Assembly (NCBI GenBank): GCA_037446355.1
Contig: JBBIIT010000003.1
Location: forward strand, 46,170-110,169
Direction of reading: 5' to 3'
Source: Roseiarcus sp037446355
GTDB lineage: Bacteria > Pseudomonadota > Alphaproteobacteria > Rhizobiales > Beijerinckiaceae
DNA: 64,000 nt
The position numbers were made by a program, and so were the translations under genes. Positions 33,801-34,438 of this stretch are shown here, in pieces. A model generated the notes under the pieces. The model saw only the letters and a program-made list of their open reading frames with translations. It was not told the DNA's origin and made no database searches. Positions within the stretch are counted from its first letter, which is position 1. Each line of letters starts with the position of its first letter.

Positions 33801-34377
33801 GCCGGCCCCGCCGAGCGCGACGGGCGCGCAGAGTTCGTATTATCAATCCGGCCTGTTCCCGCCGCTCGATCCGGTCGCGCCGATCGTCGTGGCGGGCCCC
33901 ACGATCGTGAATGTCGGCGGCGCGACTGCGCTGCTCACTGTGGCGGGTTCGGGCGTCGCCGTTCGGCTGGCGTCGCTGGACGACGAAGACACGGCGGCGC
34001 AAACGACGAGCGCAGACGCCCCTGCAAGTCAGTCGTCGTTCGACTCGTCCGACATTATCGCGACTCAAGCCGGAGTTGGGGTGTCGAGCGCTGACGAAAT
34101 CATTCGCGCATTCCGCGACAGCGAGATCATCGTCAAGGTCGAGGCGCCTGACGGCGCTGCGGCGGACGACCCACTGACCTGGGTGTTTGACGACGCCCGG
34201 GGAGAGTTTGTCGGCCGCAAAGCCGAGCGTTGGACCTTGACGCTTGACGAATCGCTCGACGCCACGGCGGTTGCGGCGACGCTCGCAGCCGAGCCCGCGC
34301 CGCTCGTCGACGATGTTTCATGGCTGGATACGCTGAAGCACGTCGGTCGCGCCGCGGCGCGCTGGTTCGACGCTTGA
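679..34377 (+). CDS. Giant LEPR-XLL repeat protein, adhesin-like (11,232 aa)
   Basis: One unbroken frame encodes 11,232 residues (about 1.1 MDa) rich in Ala, Gly, Ser, Thr, Asn and Asp; I saw no cysteine on reading through. The ATG at 679 has an AGAGG ribosome site eight bases upstream. Order of parts: basic leader with LEPRLLL (residues 54-60); beta-rich entry region; class I super-repeats with aromatic inserts (about 890-3640); class II super-repeats (about 3720-5630); filamentous-haemagglutinin-like beta region with two helical inserts (about 5880-8150); glycine-rich turns (8170-8550); beta-sandwich-like units (8600-8935); a 15-module RTX-like array (9300-10255); scattered turns (10330-10970); acidic tail. 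LEPR-XLL proteins are known as very large, repetitive, probably surface-exposed proteins. No hydrophobic signal peptide or two-partner secretion domain is visible, so the export route is unknown. Adhesion or matrix function is inferred from architecture. The tail could act as a type I secretion signal. Confidence 0.9.
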   Translation: MAFPFQSEGLFGRPKRPTPRKPRSRWTPLHWFWRDGPRAARARASRGRLAFTPLEPRLLLNADVLAINLTHDLGAPPVDHSLIVQLVHETEKVNNQAVNVQRVQIVDQNNGAVLAFGDLAAISAVSIHDSGAGADTLTIDANSFKGLAAPKISFDGGSGQSHIVFDNSSQTDWTLTGANAGVVSGDGVSLAFQGAANLTGGVNNADILTIDKGGTLSGIFDGGAGGHNSLVFDNGPHTTVASSVGPTGRTITLDGQSLTYLNVDSTNVGDPALLDLSASTNLNLEVAQSGANLHVFGVNGSTYDMTLAPTAGQAFELKLGSGDTLKVDAIDFGSIASGTAFNIDGAGASIEFAGNLTDNSGVSASVSASDTSSITTDIASESLAPSAQNASITLDQGYTISASTISLSANSSASETISNINLTSHLVTSATISTTNSAQITINGTLSSTGAVSLVSNVNVNDSIANSSGTLIHSTTITAKNTSSVTFGSASVVSAGTLDAEANTNVSASISVQSIGAGVIPGFVPASLLGVAVQVSIGITNQTTVTLAPGGAITVGSGSISTAKPVAAYIAATDVTNLSTTLSLDDPASLPVVGNVLVFSALDSADTLSRTTAVDVGNLSATAAPLSSATAALSSSGGDFSLDTTNSGAVVNNETSTGLGTVEINAPADSATVEVSGVNVNAGGLSETSLSNTSYSELGHLAAISVGGQTEAILQYDGVTVGADGLVVSTEDDSSMTASSVAPSFDPNTTTESGSSTSGTQIAVNRTTSVISYNKDTVAIILGSTVNSGGSVRVQAVDNVSISSDAVMAANATSSGSASVSGGGALAANLINGAISASIESSSVTTTGTGDVRVLAGDSSTIASRAETSASATGTSTAAGVAGTVSLNAVGWTFGTGAADLLGAALGTVLGTNSFWTDNAPTDITAAGNKANVVAKITDSTVAAAGALLVQAVAASAINSTITNVSQATATASGNGVAVAVGGVAASNRVSRAATAFLKNVTPTSIGGSIASGAISVSAQNNSSVTSNSSLVTSAVATTAGAKTTYVSTDKPGNASSSTTALQPTTTLNFGDTVLYKATYSTANLFGTSVPKKETVNPGDSVFIAPGYPSAKGVADQVYVYIGSKPETIDLEQEDYTVTTNWKPVSVVNGAVYKFMGPANTNVALSTGDLFDSTGKAISTITPDYYDLGYWQKVPKAELTPSTDDKGHTTSGSASGAAVGGIVVLNEVHGGAYAIVTNSTVTGGSLAVSAIDNETINATIDATATASGGSSFNKTGGGSSGTTLAINGSVAINEILGNADAHVLDSAVTTNSGDDSITATNESDITASTASAVSASSSGGTTVAVGVIMADNTIGAAFQNLLASTVDTIAGGGVLGSQAPTVTTAYLQDSSVSATHGGLNVAASSTENVNATVTNATTADVEPADGSKSFGAAAVFTDNQILTGVTAYIDLAAAAVGAQVAVDGALAVGATDNATITTASTMTALGTQAASGPANDYATLAKSSYKFTNLSGSQTLNFGDQVAVQQADGTIIVYRYMGVTATGVDLGSLTTDTTAKHYTDLEYWKPLSADQLKQEAEAKSANPTTGTAPGESVSHDSNNTEFGSASLYVLFDYNNVASSTTAYINKATVTGGSVAVNASDTATISATDGSVVTTGAGGFGAGGVVATNHVTGSSTAYIEASTVAATAGAVALDAENTSTITATETTALTADGSAVTVEAAFNVIGWSGDNFGSLALSTLIGTDSLLGTASPDNTQAYIDGASGVTASGDVTVVANGKATINSTVGDQAAAGNGDATSTLNVGGVLATNKINTATQAYIGTAPSALATATTLDTSSATATGGTVKVAATDSPTLTATSTITLSATASTGGVAAALSGDYKYTDKSGTQTVKKDDQVYTYDSATSTATVYTYVGNSSTPSAGDSVDLGATSYTSSLWKKSGSGAPAADASKAEAKAVGAVFVLNDVRGLADATIAVAPGAASGSGLVTGGTGISVTANEAASITADTESNLTSTGGGNGTATTTANQTTQPAEPTGNPSTTTQPGGGLALGGAIDTNLVLGNAQASIQGATLSAGASGVIVNAQDTAQLDATTLVASSTGGAGSQGAYDLSIAFNSIGYAPENFLFNAVDALVGGAYLASATPDNATAYLKGVTVTSDSGALSVTAQSNEQVNATVSNAAGATTSALSEASSTGFGGVFASNKVDGSAIAYIDETGVSKPIAATGALVVSATDGSGVFSNVKLVSSAIVTPDGGTGALDAKLNGSNGASFNTAPTGGGVNNNQNLVFGATVLVGAGYDTPDYTIGAPGVGTVTLKTGDVVADGAVFYRYTGTGKSENLATDPGLATDPDFSVIGGQEGATYQYMGPPASTGYTGKTYDLNNTDYTDLAFWKLVPLTNVVPSGLKTPAPGSTTTAATGGAEKDGTASNDSSGNAKPSQATAVGGILVLNDVRSATQAYILNATISADSATVSALDQATITATNDSTVVAQTSTLGSGSNLALNGIIATNLIQNSADAHVETSSLTASNPATPVAGSPNAPVELTINAENDASINAINDAQTSGGGKAAGIVLAFNTIGYQSSNFLFNAVDGLLGSNILAFGKSPLSNVTAYADASTLDATHGGVSVTASLTAKINALTTNLTSSLGAALENASSVAVGGIIATNETNTSANAYISGGSATAGGDITINGSDRSRIIANDQQVVSSTLQDTGTSNSNVLSNYASQIKQGYQYTAQSGVQSIAPGTIVYDNHNQKYYVFLGSVTNTTQAPESVDLGTTDYTNSNPAAHGNVPLWAEFTNSVLLTALPDFTTVKQAGDQGTGSSSTAVGAIFVLNAITSVVNAYEDSAVLTSGSGAAAGAFGGQIAIGASNSSAVNATNSSTTTASNGKSGPTTTSPGSGLAINGIIATNNILGGTVAYAHKGSVTASGTGGSVNVSATSNAAIDAENTASTDAKTDSVGVVLAFNTIGIAMPVAGFLENTVDALFGTSLAGEQPDLVHAYIDSVPVVASAGVAVQSNETSSITAKINNAETGLFTSGVSVGATVTLNRIANDVGAWITGGSIHASKGDIDVGSQDQATIASTVLTPIVKLAASFSKSSTNTNATTVGVSIARNIIENTVSAAAGTAAGGTTLTADDGNIAITANQMASITATSASAAVSLGVTTSGNSGAFAGGGAVAINTILGGVTASSLNSALTATTVDPSTGAITVSATYGGSITSIVAALAVALSVSDGAADAVAIGAAVSLNLIGWRGTVADETQDSHNPITLSADVNGGSLTSGAAATVASTSSATIQATTLAAAVAISASTSGGSNSGQESTAGNSPTDANTEGKGSVTNASGGKSATDLGSANGTTVNEGSDVAGGAETNQGEKGGAAAGQAGNTASSESGASKGSSTSLATGLGAGGGILVGLGGVVSSAKSGGSAPGPTFTTTDATLPTDVQSVSNGNTVQLSSSYDTAKFSVGTDTSPKNGSGNSTGGQGSNTNSTVNPGDVVDDSGTLYRYVGPTALTGVDFEVGATPPDFTSTTNGVANWVKIGGTTGHTYQYIGATNGSLDLNNQDYTDATLWSDITGGNSAGGSGTTSAPSGATPSLGSGLGFLSGGSGATSTPQTPAGATNPSSESNPSEPATSTTSTEDQSTQSKESKNSSSLSFTGAGVYTENKIATTISSTIENTTKITTGSGAKAGLSVTAADSAHITSLDGAAAISANFSSSSNSNTISIGIGIARNTIQDSVTASVTSAGSIVAPNAPITISATQSADIEATSVAASLAISASTKDATSVAGGGSLADNLIGVKTDASLDSTAVGAAGNSTGALDVTASDTSTIHAIVAAASAAVSFSSQNANAVGIGASLAHNRIGDGADTGGGEVLASITNSPVHSGAIDVNATSHQSIEAQVIGAAVAVSGASDEATGFTGAGAFAFNEIAVTVGAKIDGGAANTTNVVDSAGVTVEAYDTSSINATVFAGSVAGAFSSENATAVAIGVSFARNSITDPVTADIANIPALTTGGGDVTVTAKENATIDAITAAVAIGASISGQNGTAVAGGGSLAANMIDATTQANITASTLGDATHNVGKVTVTAEDSSQINATLAAIAVAAGIGGQDGTAVAIGLGLAYNEIGDATGFGAGAVSAYISGTTTSASGLVDVEAKNDGLIHATTVAVSAALSGGGTTGVGVAAGGVAVFNTVSVPVSAYVDGGGTHSLASGGVTVAASDTADIKSLSVGAAVALSLAGTTGVAAAIGLSIAGNIITDPVTAYISGETSLTASNNAVSVTAKENAAINAKSYAAAIAGSFGGTTGVSIAGGGATAENLIDATTTAYISSSTLTSVGAVSVAATDNSTIDAEVAAAAVSLSVGGTTGVAVGIGVAYAHNRISDGSESGAGAVKAYVSGSSITGSGLLDIEANASETITAMTDAAAVTLAGGGTTGVAVSGAGVGDVNQSNVAISAYVDGGSISTGSVKVYASDASQILAFAGAAALSGAVGGTGGVAVSVGVSVALNSIMDPVTAYLSGLSSLTTAVSGDINVNAFEDAKIQAMSVAASAAISGGGTAGVSVAAAGATALNFIGAQTKAYITGLTTSNIGGGVIVTAKDNSEIDAIVGAVAVAAAVGGTAGVGVALGVAVAFNDITDGNPGGVGFVDAHIDTSSVTSTGVVDVEATGQETINALTAAGSAAIGGGGAAGVGVAGAGAAGVNAITVNIKGYVGGGSISSGGVTVLAEDTSIIRSEVDAASLAAGVGGAAGVAVAVGISVALNNINDSVVADVAGVGSLSTGGGAVSVNAQNSAQITTQAASASVSLSVGGAAGVSVAGGGAVANNVIGIDTEAYISGSTLTSVSAVTVGATEGGKIEALIVAVSAAVAGGGAAGVGVAIGISFAHNNISSGGLVGGGAGKVEAYVTGSSITGTGAVSVNATSSEAIDALVAAGAAALTAGGAAGVGVSFAGAFGFNEISISTRAWVDGGGTQTISTTGLNVSATDTVHITADVGAASLALSFGGAAGVSVTIGLSIARNTIANDEQAYITGVNSLAVGTGALSAEATENAKIHAGVFAASVAVGGAFVGVAVAGAATTAENLIKADVEGYIANSTIVSAGDVTVFAKDTSEILAYTDAASAAFGAGFVGVGAAVGISLAHNAIGDGTTAETSPGVVTAYISNTGVSASGALSVEADANEHIEAQIGSVAAAASGGFVGVSAAGAAGSALNDIKVDTSSYISGDSAGGTAPKGVSAASVSVTGNDTSSILADVEAAAITAAVGAVGVAISVAVSQGTNQINNDLESYILNAGVTATGSSIAVSSTDNSTITANAAAAAVAFSGGVVGVSASGGGAEATNVILTKSNAYFSGSSLTAAQDVTATANSAPTINANVIAASAAAVAAFAGGSISLGASAAFNYIGYTLGGTIQPNQVEATSTGSSVKAGGAFNETATDNATIGANVAAISAAVTAAIGGSLSGAGAGVSNDIAVDTYATVDGSGANGIHAASIDLSASDTSTITALVASASVAATLVGDSFSIAQSVASNTISNQTEAWINNAPDVLSTGATQIDATESANITSTAYAAALAIAGGGLSVSGGAAVALNTIGTTTEAFVQSSTVNSGSLDVEALDTSIASATTGQISVAGGIISIAGGGSAATDTVTNGVSAYVDSSAVTASGAVTVQATARPEAYAEADGITGGTLGIGASVALATVSPTVKATLGGNINAGSVSVIANASLPTDGKQSAYAKATGSVGGTLAGIVASDGEAYNNANVTASIGQFLSPANAAGTVLAVSGALLVVANSNTQQYALGSNQAFGLIAVGIAKSKAQANNTTLATIGAGAQITAATAAVNAGGNDDNQARAEAGSGGVVGVAAVTPTTVDNATTTATVGQGAIVATTGGNSGSAFEISANHVATVNATVSASSYGVLSGAGAVAENDINSTVTDSIDGIISGLAITGTANNTFNKPMLGGVGDNVTGDTGGLASAAGGSDTTNIAFTTLIDVGSQAVLTVNGSQANAGALSLKAYNSFQGYDQMTFKTGGAISGAAATSTIQTTTDIAKVYIENGAALTSVGQINLAAQGGGNVTTQVYTDTYGAVTAAIANSNVYLTPDNSIVIGSANAPVGTTLTAARDINITAGEDPNFAEDFYTVNAYTDAYAGALIPLSSVDAHAYVTQTNAITINSRSTLYSGGSVSLLTNYHVPSHAFAQAKSSSWATDVANAINSLTGGDPSKEFNGTGSSTESGTVEVDGAVHTGISRNITINFTYSSSATSANPVIVSSNPNISFTSPVETESSGLVTSYNAIRNQLADYQAQQSQLAKAGTSDATINQQIAFDQQELSSIQTQLIAQGLGQFDSNGSFVVTERIVQVIDLAAFTAQAGQIYLFGNQVQGSGVLDAPIGVNVNITDNTRASLQIEGITVPQNIGGIYLDGALLTAASVAADNTLINNQNATSSGAAFSSITLAKPPAPPSPNQAPSAYVNITALAQPLSASDIAAGVVQPSIIINGKIDALFAALSVISPNDINVTSTGGYDAYSVNFLSKNNITINEVQFFASGDPAAQLLGTPAVGENAIAGGATYVSQYQNTPQSTQFNSQTLEIQSEYIDLNGNITAGQASQTLTINPSDVAAQIQTIIAEKAGSPQLLTLPAADNPNGDFTVFFDPSNNSLLVEPVSAAGGLIIVKGHVASTSTATLYSFGYYGNVTINNNTGYTLAVNSIDVSQHGAGIVDITDLNQVQSGTNNVLEMKYLSTQGGGMTVSSNYVDPVTGVPAGAGSVSSSASNSTQFQPEVGLRYNFAVVYGTETVTSSTYYESDWIGVFNLGSGTLTAPPVTTVIQQPQVLASSLYFYVDTASVNKSYIFTSTSHTLTDSGQVAGANWSTSTWYGKKTYYQSYTDTVKTETIADHSIKADLPINIVFTGSATSGIAINSPNSSVILYGNLANLTGATSISAGGSITAPRPNTTIEGVQVSLSAGGAIGVNGQPINVIFAGTSGQSLTASTTNGAIYIATPSGSMPINSVSAGGDQAVSLNSHGDILVASGGAGSVAGGNVTIISGGAVGALGAPIKLMVGQQAADQLNLSALNDVYVEQTSGNLALFALTSTNGNAYVTVDNGNLINVNTNVQVDPRTTAELLAGSWTALQLTAGTGAADKINSTLTEYQVAQDAQYKTYWQDRNALVGGQVQLSTQQISDYTAAYTAQGQAKGLSGASLTSFVANAIATIQLSMTQQYYNLATIFGPGGSYSPGVNNVYDANTKTTYSSPVAYDPNTYDENFQYLLTQNEVKSLTGSIKVWTQSELLAGISAGLLQTSPTTLTDKSDPNIAAKNIVIRANNGNIGSLVNPVTNFNASADVVGFVTGTSIDGTPVQLAFAAAQLSDLNFLAATPLAENVNFVGNTMTLTNGATWASLGLNIQDGSSIYIGGSTLNATRNGSYLTVAAGGVNGSTITFTNSVFTQNSQNILVAPVVTNMQTTDQSTAGALTNATVNFGNDGNSGTITLTSGTWGPSYTKGGGIYIQSATDQNANGAGAFVPTGSNPYYTISAISADDKTLTLNWGQTLVAEGAVSVGVAPVAINVVSGALNVKYVLVSQSRDVAIAPDPLSGTINASAQGFIYLASQANLNLGNVVSTGGGDVRVRTQGFLQNDASSGVNVQGANLVLEAGASYIGTSATPVTIQVDTNGSLTARAQNDIYIDAPNGDIPVGAIFADGGVSLDASGSIYDAIASNFDKLQASWLELQAGGSIGKGAFGTGDFSLAQSIALGALHVDIVSSAPFDGSSTAGALRAWAQGSIDVMQTTGDLNVLDAYAATGDVMLEAQGNIYGGSLVDPTNLNSAPSGNDLNASVFGNNVFLYAGITANGVNGFGAIGSGQAAFNIVSSFSGGADSGAVSALSGGNYVYLDEVLTTLATTSNGDLRLESVSAGSAATAFVTDPVGNILNARGDNGAIVVSGKADLIASGNVGDGALRTNGFTGRIVSTAGNIEAISDTGNIYLWNIGALIVGGVVSPAVDPYALYAPKGSIDIQTSSPLEISQDVLAYGSIIKAAGNATDTGSSVTDSNLTVDAGVTVSSQTSSVELDARNNITLAGSMLVNGVLIAGAQIVAATGVTLDAGYLNTTAAPTGDQYDSVFIRAGAKVRAGAAIRIEAGNNITIDGASAVDGPPQLIAATTIDLMGGYLSALSGYDGNASTLKLSGSFQAQTFNITTGSGNDDIEFSPTAMAIAGATNISSGGGDDLIHVFNLPNMTTNAQIAANAGQINDVINLDGQNGADTYVVDATASTDYVINVNDTGALDSGLNTLIINGATTTSGQTFLLRDTFVAILKSDGQQVYQRINYNNSITNRLEINGGAVTGALVDANNLPNSTGDSYYLDGNSALTTINAGNGNDFFQVGQVYDPAGFGSSAGQVGAGIGDGLSFTGITLGGKNENLSYGVERSTVLYGGSGTDTFEVYSNKADLSMIGGSGNDTFIVRAFLVAAGTHLNVKGGTGNDTIEYNINAPLDIEGGTGFNTLVLLGTEANDTFVVTKDGVYGAGLNVAYTNIQAVTIDTLEGNDTIYVESTPQNVVTTINGGAGGDTFIVGGDVTNAVVSASTKGASSVTDNSVVSNDPAYNKIFVPGLSVTVAGAGGAIITPPSQAVVHVNDPASITSFTVSAPSALLAGNVAYVNISPSLPSAEWAAMGAAVLQVSVDGGTTWNSTGQVKFVGGVTGPQTVLLRAAPIPANDTYYRDETIVVAANVVSTDQPTLDSLVTPSVKVTVKASATGLIIDQSLASTTITAGPSAANQTSYTYNLSLNQQLTGSQTVTVNLVDPTAATDGVVLTQNGAPVTSVTFNATNWNTPQQITVMSTLSGLHGETPVTIQNVINNVDAGDVNLKIAATNTPGVLLLTPQGAAVTSNAPNGAYSYQMVLTQAPTADVTVNLLGDGQTVASSAATGFNANNQTLTFTSANWNVPVTITLTPNANYTPPASSGSGNAANTLLPFPNGPHTLAQINGPLIIDGGTQPGQPTLISAVTLPYETQNIPVVEPANVVGQGVGAHVADVLQVYADGNTANLTGALTTITAGSLFGGVGDNISGLGMPTSNQTITFHNPTTGVTTQYEGGINFVNLDAIQILMGTGNDTFTIDTTAPTINVDNNNIQTMMVIEGGGGSNTINVVASSDPLVLYGNESATGYEFNSAPGAITGNGYQFTNFGSDTINASGATGTVVIVGGPNNDVLTGGTGVNWIFGGLGSDTISAAGAQNYIFGDSSATVGEFDPAPIQPALNPNAMTNNLWSRLLTIDNTGTTAGDNTITVTGSGSSDVIGAYGVIDIVGQSAGVVDPFASLGAESITKIASVNTAIGGDNIITVANNDVVIGGAGNNQIVVGAVGADVIFGANGEADYSNGVLVSVRSLDPLHGGNDTISGPVVNGALTAGGSGGSVVIGGVGSDTIYMGGSGNTIVGHDGWATFTSIGAISTITTLDPSYGAPNSITVSGGGNTVFGGTGSSLITLGGGGNVVVGDNGNANFQAGILTFIMTTDQTVRGNNTILVNGSGGNVIFGGSGADAITVNGSGANVIFGDNGAATFVNGVLTHIESIAQTAAATGGLPSTQSNSSGTVYGGDDTIKVGDGANVIVGGLGANNISTGNGANIVLGDSGAAIFTLAGVLTAIYSTFGGAAAGGTVSTGTSNNDTITLGNGNNVVIGGAGSDSIVLGTGSDVVIGNDGEALFTNGALTYITSTDGLLGYGGADTITGPNGTPGGSGGSTIIGGIGDNTISIGGNHNTIIGHDGKVLFNAAGQLLWAMTSDPSVGGDDSINVVGDGNVIFGGTGNDTITVSSIPGSIPNGNIIVGDNGAAYFVNAILTQIFSTDPTYGGNNTITAGDGNNIVIGGSGSDRITLGNGSNIVLGDNGEIDFTNAGVITAIKTTYAAIGGQDTIFIGAANTVTKGQNVVMGGAGADTITINGSGANIVLGDNGEADFANGFLTSVYSTFVTIGGDDTIAINGDGANIVIGGIGADNIAISGVGANFVIGDSGHVDFSAGFVTQVYTIAATAIGGGTVGTGTSSDDTIKVGDGANLIFGGSGADTITAGNGNNVIVGDNGEAIYALGVLASVTSTDTSVGGDDVIRAGNGNNIVFGGAGANNITLGDGQNAVAGGNGFAQFSSAGVLQAIYSIAPDATFGGTPDSGSSNNNTISVGNGNDVVIGGSGSNRITAGNGNNYILGANGEVQYVVVGGVNLVSRAQSTWQLWAGSNTIVAGDGSNSIIGGSFSNTITSGNGVGNIILGHNGEIVQAFGASGAPVKNSDGAFHRDIVLEEIATITGVVALDSAGAASVAESAALTSADLVLLAGAFNADGSRAMLPVSANRPVSAWEVQALLLTLMAAANDTITTGSGNDAVVIGQGGNNTITAKGGNDFLFGNWASNTLPFATDLPSIVNAIVIVAAPGDAAIAAQLPVGGAIVVPNVNLQPSALTNMAPQLETPPSGFGTLNSLAEGGPLSLGGGQSLQIYASVVPSALHGSPALPGSNTINGGSGNDVIFGNFGQLGALTSTGVAAIDAQLQGLSVSMLGMLKEYSALSVAQYTLDAANSQAAPAAIIATENNTINVGAGNNLVFGNAGYYLMPGISVGGSASGSLAADALAFDTYLLNMQEVMADMSFVAHEAGQSVIASFATSPAAAAAGFTGVFNPAAPLRPSLAKLELGNDTITVNGGGRNVIIGDSGFVIMPSVNVTISNWAAGQTQATLTSVATSLAALESSYGASLKSQFAADHPFAADNSAASQFLFAGGFGIQIDIGNDTISGGGGNSVLIGDNALMLDPIIGPGATGQANSPAMQAIMDTAVDRLFLGPVSVGPATAESWGVTALLSVSGAADWSSSGGYVFNGAKNSVTLGSDTISTGAGSDLVYGDLGVILPNLGANSGLASSFFVYASGEPGGTSTANFNYVYGFGVFGSLHHWQSAPGTPSTFNVDADFITGGSGNSVIFGQLGDDTIIGGSGNQQISGGWGFNTITVGTGVNYIAFNRATDTVIMTPGGTDIARSSLNIGAGSSIVAYPWIQSNSPELRDMIAAGMIASPPAVNSQVATLVAQLPPILEYLPPAPPSATGAQSSYYQSGLFPPLDPVAPIVVAGPTIVNVGGATALLTVAGSGVAVRLASLDDEDTAAQTTSADAPASQSSFDSSDIIATQAGVGVSSADEIIRAFRDSEIIVKVEAPDGAAADDPLTWVFDDARGEFVGRKAERWTLTLDESLDATAVAATLAAEPAPLVDDVSWLDTLKHVGRAAARWFDA
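3300..11600 (+). repeat. Class I four-module super-repeats in giant protein
   Basis: Successive beta-type modules of about 60-70 residues each carry an N-x-I turn, a TAYI/QAYI strand, a V-V-A-x-D strand and a serine/threonine-rich stretch. Every fourth module has a long hydrophobic loop opening with IGW or IGY and containing an LL-G segment. These loops start near 3350, 4735, 5845, 7018, 8395, 9557 and 10405, which gives a super-period mostly of 1.1-1.4 kb. The unit between 9557 and 10405 is shorter and lacks an aromatic insert. The copies are clearly diverged, so this is an old amplification. Confidence 0.7.
3880..11375 (+). repeat. Aromatic insert modules Y-x-Y-x-G...VDL...DYTD...W (six sites)
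   Basis: Six blocks interrupt the class I repeats at about 3880-4278, 5187-5394, 6304-6492, 7516-7857, 8839-9054 and 11107-11375. Each contains one or two units of roughly 35-60 residues with the pattern G-D-x-V, then YRY/YQY/YVF-x-G, then VDL or LDL, then DYTD, then a Trp-ending strand such as EYWKPL, FWKLVP or LWSDI. I count nine units. They differ from the surrounding Ala/Gly/Ser-rich repeats in their Tyr, Trp and Lys content. The layout resembles small carbohydrate-binding modules of the CBM5/12 type, but this is a pattern-level inference. Confidence 0.7.
11848..17565 (+). repeat. Class II A-B-C-D super-repeats, seven tandem copies of about 256 residues
   Basis: Four recurrent modules follow each other in fixed order. 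A starts I-x-D-P-V-T-AYI and continues into a VSVTAKENA-type strand. B starts LIDATT-x-AYI with STLTS. C starts I-x-DG-x-x-x-G-x-G-x-V-x-AYI with SSIT. D starts with an ISAYVDGG-like strand. Each ends in a GG-x-x-GV-x-VA-x-G strand pair. A-module starts lie at 11848, 12631, 13408, 14164, 14926, 15697, 16471 and 17218, giving spacings of 783, 777, 756, 762, 771, 774 and 747 bases, all multiples of three. A further partial unit runs to about 17565. The C-module loop occupies the place where class I repeats carry the IGW/IGY loop, so the classes are related. Confidence 0.85.
19489..19656 (+). other. Glutamine-rich coiled-coil insert
   Basis: About 55 residues (near residue 6270) with heptad-like hydrophobic spacing: NQLADYQAQQSQL, then a short GTSDA break, then INQQIAFDQQELSSIQTQL. 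It is charged and Gln-rich, unlike the beta repeats on both sides, and looks like a helical hairpin within the stalk. Confidence 0.6.
22021..22508 (+). other. Helical, tyrosine/glutamine-rich insert
   Basis: About 160 residues (near 7115-7276) with long predicted helices (TEYQVAQDAQYKTYWQDR, ISDYTAAYTAQGQAKG, ATIQLSMTQQYYNLATIF) followed by a Tyr/Asn-rich loop and a second helical part (TQNEVKSLTGSIKV). It separates two beta-rich blocks. I do not recognise a named domain. Confidence 0.55.
25180..26340 (+). repeat. First block of glycine-rich Ca-binding-like turns
   Basis: Turns of the hemolysin (RTX) style GG-x-G-x-D-x-hydrophobic recur: TGSGNDDIEF, GGGDDLIHV, AGNGNDFFQV, GGSGTDTFEV, GGSGNDTFIV, GGTGNDTIEY and GAGGDTFIV. 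Family knowledge says such turns form calcium-bound parallel beta-rolls. They are spaced with other strands rather than in a dense tandem array. Confidence 0.7.
26470..27480 (+). other. Beta-sandwich-like units of giant protein
   Basis: Two to three units of about 110 residues show alternating strands ending in phrases such as VTFNATNWNTPQQITV and LTFTSANWNVPVTITL, a hallmark I associate with Calx-beta or cadherin-like extracellular domains in RTX-type adhesins. A related unit around 26500-26860 carries VSVDGGTTWNSTG. Family assignment is tentative. Confidence 0.55.
28590..31440 (+). repeat. Fifteen RTX-like modules of about 64 residues
   Basis: Each module has four glycine-rich turns of nine or ten residues, then a linker of about 28 residues. 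The last turn reads like VIVGDNG, and the linker reads EAxFxNGxLTxIxSTD followed by GGxDTI. The G of this G-D/H/A-N-G anchor lies at 28693, 28894, 29068, 29245, 29470, 29674, 29869, 30061, 30232, 30427, 30604, 30805, 30976, 31180 and 31366 (spacing 171-225 bases, mean about 191). Many turns have Asn or Ala where classical RTX has the calcium-binding Asp, so binding may be partial. Confidence 0.85.
31670..33590 (+). repeat. Scattered RTX-like turns with long loops
   Basis: Pairs of turns such as GGSGNDVIFGN, GAGNNLVFGN, GGGRNVIIGD, GGGGNSVLIGD and GAGSDLVYGD recur about every 300 bases, near 32090, 32315, 32620, 32900 and 33183. They are separated by loops of 70-90 residues that include helical stretches such as YLLNMQEVMADMSFVAHEAG. 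The block closes with five turns in a row at about 33424-33580. Confidence 0.7.
33830..34374 (+). other. C-terminal acidic tail of giant protein
   Basis: After the last glycine-rich turn come a Pro/Ser stretch, an acidic segment (SLDDEDTAA), two short alpha/beta elements and a final amphipathic helix ending AAARWFDA. Type I secretion substrates carry an uncleaved C-terminal signal after RTX repeats, so this tail is the natural candidate. The sequence alone does not prove it. Confidence 0.4.
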
Positions 34378-34395
34378 TCCCGCGAGCGACGAACG

Positions 34396-34427
34396 CGTCG
34401 TCGCCGGAACGGCGACGACGTTATTTC
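34396..34427 (+). terminator. Hairpin after giant gene (attenuator or weak terminator)
   Basis: A perfect ten-base inverted repeat (CGTCGTCGCC and GGCGACGACG) with a five-base loop GGAAC lies at 34396-34420, 19 bases after the giant gene's stop. It is followed by TTATTTC rather than a clean T run. It ends only 18 bases before the next gene's start, so it may reduce read-through or translation of the downstream genes. Confidence 0.55.
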
Positions 34428-34438
34428 GGGCCTGGTTG

